Shown here piece by piece: positions 1 through 4,765 of a stretch of 7,422 bases of DNA. Numbering within the stretch: position 1 is the stretch's first letter; every line of letters begins with the position of its first letter. Location of the stretch: NCBI GenBank assembly GCA_900542305.1, contig UQMU01000052.1, forward strand, positions 1 to 7,422, read 5' to 3'. The stretch comes from an uncultured Collinsella sp. GTDB taxonomy: Bacteria > Actinomycetota > Coriobacteriia > Coriobacteriales > Coriobacteriaceae. The notes beneath the pieces are model-generated. The model did not search any database. It was not told the origin of the DNA and was given only the letters and a program-made list of their open reading frames with translations. The translations under genes were made by a program, and so were the position numbers.

Positions 1-631
1 GGCTCTGGGAGGCGCTGCTGGCCTCGTCGCGCTCGGGAAGGCGGCTCCCGGCCGGCGAGGACGTCGCGGTCCGGATGCTCGCCCGGGAGATAGCCTCCCT
101 CGACGCCGACATCGAGGAGCTCGACTCGCTCGTGGCCGACTCGCTGGCGGGCGACGAGGTCTACGAGTGCCTCCTCACGGTGCCCGGGATCGGCCCCAAG
201 ACCGCCGCGGCGCTGGTGACGTCGATCGACATATCCGCGTTCAGGGGGCACGACGAGCTCGCGAGCTATTGCGGCGTGGCGCCGTCCGATAGGCGCTCCG
301 GGAGCAGCATCAGGTCGACATCGCCGCAGCACGGCGGGAACAGGCAGCTCAAGAACCTGCTCATATTCAGCTGCAACTCCCTCATCGGCACGGACAACAG
401 GTTCGGGAGGTGCTACGGGGAGTGCAGGGCGAGGGGGATGAGGCACAGCAAGGCGCTGAAGGCGGTCGCGAGGAAGAGGCTCAAGGTCATCTACGCGATC
501 ATGCGCGACGCCGTCCCGTACGCGGCCTAGCGGGCGGCGGGATCAACCGAAGGGGAAGCGGGGGCGCCGGGCGCCCGGATGCGTCATGCCGAAATGGCGC
601 GAAGCACGCGGTTGACAAAACTATAGAGACA
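1..631 (+). mobile_element. IS110-family insertion sequence, right-hand portion
   Basis: The element comprises the transposase C-terminus plus about 100 bp of non-coding tail. IS110 elements usually lack clear terminal inverted repeats, so the right boundary is inferred by comparison: 632 onwards matches 4618 onwards (CGTCCCAAAAAGA and more), while the bases to the left differ. That places the end near 631. The tail has a GC-rich hairpin (GGGCGC-CGG-GCGCCC, 562-576) and ends with TTGACAAAACTATAGAGACA. The TTGACA at 612-617 resembles an outward-facing -35 box. In some IS110 relatives such a box completes a promoter when the ends join in the circle, but here the left end is not visible. No matching -10 lies 16-18 bp further right. 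Confidence 0.8.
3..530 (+). CDS. IS110-family transposase, C-terminal part (5' truncated by window edge)
   Basis: This is the C-terminal 175 codons of an IS110/IS116/IS902-type transposase (DEDD recombinase), which moves its own element through a circular intermediate. The frame is open to the left edge, so the internal ATG at 75 is not the start and the N-terminal RuvC-like DEDD domain lies outside the window. Visible marks are a helix-hairpin-helix-like stretch, LLTVPGIGPKTAAALV, at about 180-227, then YCGVAPSDRRSGSS (about 267-308) and GGNRQLKNLL (about 333-362). These form the conserved C-terminal Transposase_20 region; the serine-rich SGSS lies where the family's catalytic serine is expected (family knowledge). 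The C-terminus is basic (ARKRLK). Codon use is extremely GC-rich (many CTC, GCG, AGG), unlike the lower-GC regulator next door, as expected for a mobile gene. Nothing in the visible part is broken, but activity cannot be judged. Confidence 0.93.
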   Translation, partial: LWEALLASSRSGRRLPAGEDVAVRMLAREIASLDADIEELDSLVADSLAGDEVYECLLTVPGIGPKTAAALVTSIDISAFRGHDELASYCGVAPSDRRSGSSIRSTSPQHGGNRQLKNLLIFSCNSLIGTDNRFGRCYGECRARGMRHSKALKAVARKRLKVIYAIMRDAVPYAA

Positions 632-780
632 CGTCCCAAAAAGATTGCCCTCGCTGCGGCCGGCTAGTCCTGAGCTTTTGATGCTGGGCAGCAGAATCTG
701 GGCGAGGTAGTCGCACTCGAGCTTGGTCGCGGCGTCGGCCTTGCCGTCTTTGCCGACCAGCACGTTTTTGATCTGGCTGT
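632..780 (-). pseudogene. 3'-end remnant of a paralogue of the membrane-protein gene at 4650-6152
   Basis: This stretch aligns with 4618-4765 over 148-149 bp with about eight substitutions and one 1-base insertion (counted by eye, about 94% identity). On the minus strand it encodes the equivalent of residues 464-497 of the intact protein (SQIKNVLVGKDGKAD and onward). There is a single amino-acid change (Gly479 to Ala) and the other coding differences are silent, which suggests it diverged while under selection. An extra A just before the stop shifts the frame, so the final AQD-stop is lost and the frame runs on into the IS tail. Homology stops abruptly at 780, and an in-frame TAG lies immediately upstream (785-787 on the plus strand). 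It is a fragment with no start and no plausible function as a protein. Confidence 0.85.
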
Positions 781-844
781 TAGCCTACCAAGAGTGCTGA
801 CGGCTCCGCATAAAGTACGGCAGAGTGCCACCTCGCAAACGGAG
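781..844. other. Short unassigned stretch between the remnant and the regulator gene
   Basis: These 64 bp separate the end of the homologous remnant from the stop codon of the GntR gene. I see no ORF, no convincing hairpin with a T-tract on either strand, and no match to the rest of the window. The regulator therefore has no obvious intrinsic terminator here. With the IS tail and the remnant, the 531-844 interval contains no intact gene. Confidence 0.6.
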
Positions 845-1561
845 TTAACTTGATTCGCTTACGCGCACTTCAAAGTCAAAGGAGTTGCTTTCGCCTCGAT
901 ACGTCGCCACGGAATACTCGACAGGAGAGTCAAGCGCGTCTCGTGCAACGGTTTGGAAAATGATGAGGGGGTCGCCCTCCTCAATGTCGAGCAGGGCGGC
1001 GGTTGTCACATCGGCTTTTGAGACCTCGAGGTGACGGTGCGCTCGCTCGACTGGGTTGCCAGATTCGCTCATGGCAAAATACAGGCTGGTCTCTTCAAAG
1101 TTGACGGCATCGAAGTCTTGGTACAGTTTGCAGGGAATATAGCTTTCCACAAATACGTTGGGCGTGCCGTCGGCATATCTTAGGCGGACGAGTTTGTAGA
1201 CGTCTTCGCCGGGCTCTAACTCAAGCTTGCCGGCGATTTCGGTTGTTGCTTTGACGCGCTTGAAGGTGAGGACCTTGGTGCGTGGCACGCGCCCGGCTCG
1301 TTTCATCTCATCTTCGAAGCTCATAATGCGCATGGCAAAGGCCTGGTCAACCTTGGGGAGCGTTACAACGGTGCCGCGGCGCCGCCGTTTTTCCAAGTAG
1401 CCCTCGCTTACAAGCGTTTGCACGGCTTGGCGAATAGTTGATCGGCTGACGCCGTACATATCGCATAGCTGCATTTCAGAGGGAATGGCTTCGCCTACGG
1501 CGTACATGCCGTTTTTAATTTTAGCGAGTAGATCATCTTTGATTTGGTCGTAGAGCGTCAT
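845..1561 (-). CDS. GntR-family transcriptional regulator, HutC-type with UTRA ligand domain
   Basis: This is a one-component transcription factor of 238 aa. Residues about 1-70 form the GntR winged helix: YDQIKDDLLAKIKNG, then the recognition-helix region PSEMQLCDMYGVSRSTIRQAV, then the wing KRRRRGTVV. Residues about 80-235 are a UTRA domain (MRIMSFEDEMKRAGR at its start, PNVFVESYIP in the middle, YSVATYRGESNSFDFEV at the end), the fold by which HutC-type regulators bind small effectors, often sugar phosphates or amino-acid derivatives. I chose the ATG at 1561 because the winged helix begins directly after it and an AAAAGG ribosome binding site lies 9 bases upstream. A GTG at 1672 would add 37 residues unlike GntR proteins. 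The gene is divergent from the deoC operon and shares its upstream region, so it probably regulates both. Repressor action and ligand are inferred. Confidence 0.92.
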   Translation of the reverse strand: MTLYDQIKDDLLAKIKNGMYAVGEAIPSEMQLCDMYGVSRSTIRQAVQTLVSEGYLEKRRRRGTVVTLPKVDQAFAMRIMSFEDEMKRAGRVPRTKVLTFKRVKATTEIAGKLELEPGEDVYKLVRLRYADGTPNVFVESYIPCKLYQDFDAVNFEETSLYFAMSESGNPVERAHRHLEVSKADVTTAALLDIEEGDPLIIFQTVARDALDSPVEYSVATYRGESNSFDFEVRVSESS

Positions 1562-1565
1562 TTTG

Positions 1566-1679
1566 TCATACCTTTTTAAGGCCGAAGTTGAAACGAATAT
1601 AGCATATGGGGCGGAGCCATAAGGCTCCGCCCCGATGGCCGGGGTAAATTGTTGGCTCGCCGATGCTGCCACTCGCCAC
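1566..1679 (-). CDS. Possible 37-aa leader ORF upstream of the GntR regulator
   Basis: On the minus strand a strong Shine-Dalgarno sequence, AAAGGAG (1691-1685), stands 5 bases before a GTG at 1679. The GTG opens a 37-codon frame that ends in TGA at 1568-1566, only four bases before the regulator's ATG. The predicted product (starting MASGSIGEP, ending FNFGLKKV) matches nothing I know. The best ribosome binding site in this leader therefore belongs to this ORF, or at a poor 12-base spacing to a GTG at 1672 in the regulator's frame. It could be a translated leader coupled to the regulator, or a chance frame. A GC-rich hairpin (1608-1633) sits inside it. Confidence 0.3.
   Translation of the reverse strand: MASGSIGEPTIYPGHRGGALWLRPICYIRFNFGLKKV
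1608..1633 (-). promoter_or_regulatory. Perfect 11-bp GC-rich hairpin in the leader of the GntR gene
   Basis: GGGGCGGAGCC at 1608-1618 and GGCTCCGCCCC at 1623-1633 are perfect reverse complements separated by a 4-base loop. On the regulator's transcript the hairpin lies about 47 bases upstream of the ATG. It is followed by AU-rich sequence but not by a run of U, so it is not a standard intrinsic terminator. It could attenuate or stabilise the regulator's mRNA, or be a copy of a dispersed palindromic repeat. Confidence 0.7.
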
Positions 1680-1702
1680 CGTAACTCCTTTCGTTGCGCT
1701 TA

Positions 1703-1822
1703 ATCATATATGTATGACCAAAATGTTGATAGTTTGAGTCTATTCCACTCCATAAACGGTATTAAATCAGACATAAACGGTAAAACGGATTATGTAGCAG
1801 TAATATGTATGACAATATGTTA
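1703..1822. promoter_or_regulatory. Divergent gntR/deoC control region with repeated operator-like motifs
   Basis: This AT-rich stretch lies between the regulator and deoC. The 11-mer ATATGTATGAC occurs at 1708-1718 and again at 1803-1813, 95 bp apart, which is close to nine helical turns. The first copy overlaps an imperfect palindrome, TCATA-TATG-TATGA (1704-1717). The second is flanked by direct heptamers AATATGT (1802-1808 and 1814-1820). Between them CATAAACGGTA is repeated exactly at 1751-1761 and 1772-1782, 21 bp or two turns apart. On the minus strand TATGAT (1708-1703) is a fair -10 for the regulator. On the plus strand TAATAT (1801-1806) is a possible -10 for deoC, though neither has a good -35. 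The repeats are seen directly; their role as GntR operators or as sites for a second regulator is inferred. Confidence 0.6.
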
Positions 1823-1861
1823 GGATGCAGGCACGCACCAACCCCAATGAAGGGAACCGTT

Positions 1862-2572
1862 ATGGCACGTTACACGCTCGATGACCTCGCCCGCTTGGTT
1901 GATCATACCAACCTCCACCCCGACGCCACGCGCGAGGACATGGAGAAGCTCTGCCAAGAGGCAAAGGACTACCACTTCAAGATGGTCGCCATCAATTCCG
2001 TCCAGTCCAAGCTCTGCTCCGAGTTCCTCGCCGGCACCGACATCCACACCGGCGCCGCCATCAGCTTCCCCCTCGGCCAGACCTCCGTCGCCACCAAGGT
2101 CTTCGAGACCAAGGACGCACTGGCCAACGGCGCGAACGAGATCGATTACGTGGTCAACCTCACCGAGGTCAAGGCCGGCAACTGGGCCTACATCAAGGAT
2201 GAGATGCAGCAGATCGTCGGAATCTGCCGTGAGGCCGGCGTCCCCTCCAAGGTCATCTTCGAGAATTGCCTGCTCACCGAGGATGAGAAGCTCGAGCTGT
2301 GCAAGATCGCAAGCGTGGTCCTGCCCACTTTCGTGAAGACCTCCACCGGATTCTCCACTGGCGGCGCAACCGTCGAGGACGTCCGACTCATGCGCGAGCA
2401 CACCGACCCCCGTGTTAAGGTTAAGGCCGCTGGTGGTATCCGCACCGCCGACGCTTTCCTCGATATGGTTCGTGCCGGTGCCGAGCGCATCGGCTGCAGC
2501 GCCGGCATACCCATCATCGACGAGTTGCGTGCGCGCATGGAGCGCGATGGTATCGACGCCTTCGAGCTGTAA
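1862..2572 (+). CDS. deoC: Deoxyribose-phosphate aldolase (DERA, EC 4.1.2.4)
   Basis: This cytoplasmic class I aldolase reversibly cleaves 2-deoxy-D-ribose 5-phosphate into glyceraldehyde 3-phosphate and acetaldehyde, the last step of deoxynucleoside catabolism. The 236-aa length is normal for the short bacterial form. Hallmarks are LVDHTNLHPDAT (12-23), the NEIDYVVN strand with Asp95, VKTSTGF with Schiff-base Lys159, and VKAAGGIRT with Lys188. These correspond to E. coli Asp102, Lys167 and Lys201. The phosphate-binding segment reads RIGCSAG (209-215), with Cys where Thr or Ala is more usual. The start at 1862 is preceded by AAGGGA at a good distance and opens with MARYTLDDLARLVDHT; the upstream ATG at 1805 would add 19 non-conserved residues and overlap the operator-like repeats. 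It is the first gene of a three-gene operon. Codons are strongly C-ending, suggesting good expression. Confidence 0.97.
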   Translation: MARYTLDDLARLVDHTNLHPDATREDMEKLCQEAKDYHFKMVAINSVQSKLCSEFLAGTDIHTGAAISFPLGQTSVATKVFETKDALANGANEIDYVVNLTEVKAGNWAYIKDEMQQIVGICREAGVPSKVIFENCLLTEDEKLELCKIASVVLPTFVKTSTGFSTGGATVEDVRLMREHTDPRVKVKAAGGIRTADAFLDMVRAGAERIGCSAGIPIIDELRARMERDGIDAFEL

Positions 2573-2576
2573 GGAG
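2571..2576 (+). promoter_or_regulatory. Ribosome binding site overlapping the deoC stop codon
   Basis: AAGGAG begins in the deoC TAA (2570-2572) and lies 5 bases before the ATG at 2582. This decides the start of the second gene: a GTG at 2576 in the same frame sits on the binding site itself. The overlap points to translational coupling of the two genes. Confidence 0.8.
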
Positions 2577-2581
2577 TGCAT

Positions 2582-3541
2582 ATGGGACCTATCCTGCTCA
2601 AACCCAACTATATTTCCCCCGTCTGGTCGGGTCCGCGCGTCAACGAGGCGCGCGGCCTTTCCGGGGATACCCTATACGGCGAGTCGTTTGACGTGTCTGT
2701 ACACGATGGGCTGGTCAACGATGTCGACGGCGGCCCGTTCGACGGCATGCCGCTCGATCGCGTGATAGCCGAGAACAAGGCCGCCATCATGGGCGAGCTC
2801 AATCACGACGGCATCGTGCAGATCATCACGATGGATGCTGGCGAGAACCTATCCGTTCAGGTGCATCCCGACGAGGCATACGCCCGCGAACACGAGTCCG
2901 ACCACGAGAAGGCGGAGTCCTGGTACATCCTGGACGCCGAGCCCGGCGCCTCGATCATTTGCGGCACGACGACCGACGACCTCGATGCGCTGCGCGGCGC
3001 GGCGGCGGATGACAGTGTGGGCGACCGCTACGGAAGGCACGTTCCCGTGAGCGAAGGCGACTTCGTGTTAATCCCTGCAGGGACCATGCATGCGATGGGC
3101 GCGGGCGTATTCGCCCTCGAGGTCGGTAGCCTGGGCTTCAAGACGTATCGGTTGTGCGATTGGGGCCGCGGTCGCGAGCTTCATGTCGAGCAGGCGTTCG
3201 ACGTACTCGACACCTCAATCCGTCCCGAGCCCGCGCACTTCGGCGCCTTCGATCCAAAGGCCCCCGCGAGTGTTCGTCGTGGCGTCACGCACCGCCTGTT
3301 CACATCAGACGTCGTTGACGTCCGGGGCGAATGGGAGTGCCCCTTGGGCGATCGATATGCCGTGCTGTCCTGCGTGGGCGGTCATGCCCGGGTGGTCACG
3401 GACGACGGCGCCGTCGAGCTTCCCCGTACCGTCTCTGCGCTGATTCCTGCGAGTGCGGGTTCGTTCACGGTCGAGGGGACGTGTCGCGTGTTGGTGAGCC
3501 GCGTCGTCGATGGGCGTGACGGCCAGCGCGACGGGGAGTAA
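2582..3541 (+). CDS. manA: Type I phosphomannose isomerase-like cupin enzyme
   Basis: Homologue of class I mannose-6-phosphate isomerase (EC 5.3.1.8), a Zn-dependent cytoplasmic enzyme that interconverts mannose 6-phosphate and fructose 6-phosphate. At 319 aa it matches the short Bacillus-type ManA. It shows GESFDVS (33-39), LSVQVHPDEAYAREHE (90-105) with metal-ligand candidates Gln93 and His95, KAESWYIL (110-117) with Glu112, LIPAGTMHAMG (163-173) with His170, and TYRLCDWGR (188-196) with the active-site Arg190. All expected zinc ligands of the family are present, so it should be catalytic. The C-terminal part (about 240-310) is a second, degenerate cupin. It follows deoC with a 9-base gap. 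Because its neighbours are deoC and a reductase rather than mannose uptake or GDP-mannose genes, the true substrate may be another sugar phosphate, so the gene symbol indicates family more than proven reaction. Confidence 0.85.
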   Translation: MGPILLKPNYISPVWSGPRVNEARGLSGDTLYGESFDVSVHDGLVNDVDGGPFDGMPLDRVIAENKAAIMGELNHDGIVQIITMDAGENLSVQVHPDEAYAREHESDHEKAESWYILDAEPGASIICGTTTDDLDALRGAAADDSVGDRYGRHVPVSEGDFVLIPAGTMHAMGAGVFALEVGSLGFKTYRLCDWGRGRELHVEQAFDVLDTSIRPEPAHFGAFDPKAPASVRRGVTHRLFTSDVVDVRGEWECPLGDRYAVLSCVGGHARVVTDDGAVELPRTVSALIPASAGSFTVEGTCRVLVSRVVDGRDGQRDGE

Positions 3542-3553
3542 TTGGAGGTTGAT

Positions 3554-4432
3554 ATGTCTGGATCAAAGCCTCGCGTTGTGGTGACGGGTGCAAATGGGTA
3601 TCTTGCGAGCCTCATTCGTTTGTACAACGCCGATAAGTTCGATTTTGTCAACGTTACAAGGACCGACGTTGACCTTTCCAATGTTGAGGAAGTTGCCGAG
3701 TTTTTTGCCGGCCTCGATTTCGATGTCTGCCTTCATACGGCAGCTGACGCTTCGACTGCCCATTGCGAGAATGACCCCGAGGGAACGCATAGAATCAATA
3801 CGGAGTCGGCGATTGCCATTGCCCGGGCCTGCCGTGCCTGCGGCGCCCGTATGGTTTTCTTTTCAACCGAACAGTGTTTCAATGCCTCGACAGGCGAGCC
3901 TCCGTTTCACGAGGACGACGAGATGGCTACCACCACGCGATACGGTGCACAGAAGATGGAGGCGGATGATTGGATCAGGGAAAACCTCGACAATTATCTG
4001 ATTTTGCGCCTTTCGTGGATGTTCGGCCTTCCCATGCCTGGGGCAAAGCCCGCCCCCAATATCCTGACGAATGTTTTGCACGCAGTTCGGACGGGAGAGC
4101 CGGCGGCGTTTCGCGTGCATGAGCGGCGGAACATGACGTACGGTCTGGAGTTGGCAAACGCCCTGCCGCAAATCCTTATGCTGCCCAGTGGGGCATATCA
4201 TTTTGCGAGCCAAAACGGCTTGAGCACGTATGAGACCGCGCGCCTTGTTGCGCGGCGACTTGGTTGTGCCGAGCAGCGTATCGATGAGCTCGTGCTTCCG
4301 GACACTACGACCTATGCTGACCGACCCAGGGACTTTCGTCTTTCATCTGAAAAGCTTGCACGAGCGGGGGTGCGCCTCGGAACGTTTGAAGATAGCCTCG
4401 AAAGCTGCTTGAAGGATTTTGGATTGATTTAG
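3554..4432 (+). CDS. RmlD-like NAD(P)-dependent sugar-nucleotide reductase / epimerase (extended SDR)
   Basis: Extended short-chain dehydrogenase of 292 aa, closest in style to RmlD (dTDP-4-dehydrorhamnose reductase). The N-terminus has the Rossmann motif VVVTGANGYLAS (8-19), here with Ala where the third glycine of GxxGxxG is usual, followed by an acidic/hydrophobic LSNVEEVAEFF segment typical of RmlD. HTAADAST (61-68) and FFSTEQCFN (102-110) match the RmlD HxAAxT and STDxVF blocks. The catalytic pair is YGAQK (Tyr130, Lys134), and LRLSWMFG (151-158) follows as in the family. The ATG at 3554 has GGAGG 5 bases upstream; a TTG at 3542 is rejected. It lies 12 bases after the PMI-like gene and ends the operon before the terminator. 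No rmlA/B/C partners are in the window, so dTDP-rhamnose synthesis is not supported; reduction or epimerisation of some other sugar derivative is possible. Base composition looks lower in GC than the PMI-like gene. Confidence 0.85.
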   Translation: MSGSKPRVVVTGANGYLASLIRLYNADKFDFVNVTRTDVDLSNVEEVAEFFAGLDFDVCLHTAADASTAHCENDPEGTHRINTESAIAIARACRACGARMVFFSTEQCFNASTGEPPFHEDDEMATTTRYGAQKMEADDWIRENLDNYLILRLSWMFGLPMPGAKPAPNILTNVLHAVRTGEPAAFRVHERRNMTYGLELANALPQILMLPSGAYHFASQNGLSTYETARLVARRLGCAEQRIDELVLPDTTTYADRPRDFRLSSEKLARAGVRLGTFEDSLESCLKDFGLI

Positions 4433-4442
4433 CATGTGCAGC

Positions 4443-4459
4443 GCCGATGGCATATCGGC
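4443..4459 (+). other. Small hairpin just after the operon's last stop codon
   Basis: GCCGAT and ATCGGC form a 6-bp stem with a 5-base loop, 11 bases after the reductase stop and 12 bases before the main terminator. It has no T-tract. It may protect the transcript end or be incidental. Confidence 0.4.
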
Positions 4460-4470
4460 CGCTCGATTCG

Positions 4471-4502
4471 AAGACCCAGCCGCAAGTTTGGCTGGGTCTT
4501 TT
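4471..4502 (+). terminator. Intrinsic terminator of the deoC operon
   Basis: AAGACCCAGCC (4471-4481) and GGCTGGGTCTT (4490-4500) are perfect 11-bp reverse complements with an 8-base loop, and the right arm runs into TTTT (4499-4502). It lies 39 bases downstream of the reductase stop, the right place to end the operon transcript. The minus strand lacks a good T-tract, so it is probably one-directional. Confidence 0.92.
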
Positions 4503-4566
4503 CGTGGGTATGGCTTGTGTCGGCGTTCGGCAGAAGCACGCTGTTGGCGCGCGGGCGTCCTTCTTC

Positions 4567-4624
4567 TGGGACGAGGCTCAAAAAAATCATCGGGCAGGTG
4601 GAGTAGCTAAAGAGCCCCGTCCCA
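4567..4624 (-). repeat. Long-loop inverted repeat downstream of the membrane-protein gene
   Basis: TGGGACGAGGCTC (4567-4579) and GAGCCCCGTCCCA (4612-4624) are 13-bp arms that pair at 12 positions in DNA. In a minus-strand transcript the odd pair becomes G-U, so all 13 pair. The 32-base loop begins with seven A on the plus strand. It lies 26-83 bases past the stop of the minus-strand gene and might slow or end its transcription, though no U-run follows. The right arm overlaps the start of the segment duplicated at 632-780, and the IS110 element abuts that same sequence in the other copy. Confidence 0.65.
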
Positions 4625-4765
4625 AAAAGACTGCTCTCGCTGCGGCCGGCTAGTCCTGAGCCTTGATGCTGGGCAACAGAATCTGGGCGAGGTAGTCGCA
4701 CTCGAGCTTGGTCGCGCCGTCGGCCTTGCCGTCTTTGCCGACCAGTACGTTCTTGATCTGGCTAT
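4618..4765. repeat. Intact copy of the 148-bp direct repeat (partner at 632-780)
   Basis: This stretch contains the last 116 bases of the membrane-protein gene and 32 bases past its stop. It matches 632-780 in the same orientation with about eight substitutions and one indel. The two copies bracket 3.8 kb that hold the regulator and the whole deoC operon. Confidence 0.88.

Noticed and set aside
562..576. GC hairpin in the IS110 tail as a transposase terminator or bridge RNA
   Set aside because: It has no T-tract, and the tail of about 100 bp is short. Without the left end I cannot fold or assign a bridge RNA, so I noted the hairpin only as part of the element.
1726..1756. TTGATA (1726-1731) with a downstream CATAAA as a deoC promoter
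   Set aside because: The -10 is poor and the spacing too long. The intergenic region is AT-rich enough to give such matches by chance, so no specific promoter is annotated.
1805..1861. Upstream ATG that would lengthen DeoC by 19 residues
   Set aside because: No ribosome binding site, no homology to DeoC N-termini, and it overlaps the operator-like repeats; ATG 1862 has AAGGGA and begins at the conserved start.
1820..2581. 253-aa open frame on the minus strand antisense to deoC
   Set aside because: DeoC is unmistakable with all catalytic residues. The antisense product is low-complexity (Gly, Leu, Asp, Val) and has no plausible start signal.
4447..4653. 68-aa plus-strand open frame ending RPKKTALAAAG, resembling the end of another open frame at 410-667 (RPKKIALAAAG)
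   Set aside because: The shared ending comes only from the direct repeat (632 and 4618) read in the same frame. One frame overlaps the transposase and the other runs through the terminator, so neither is a gene.
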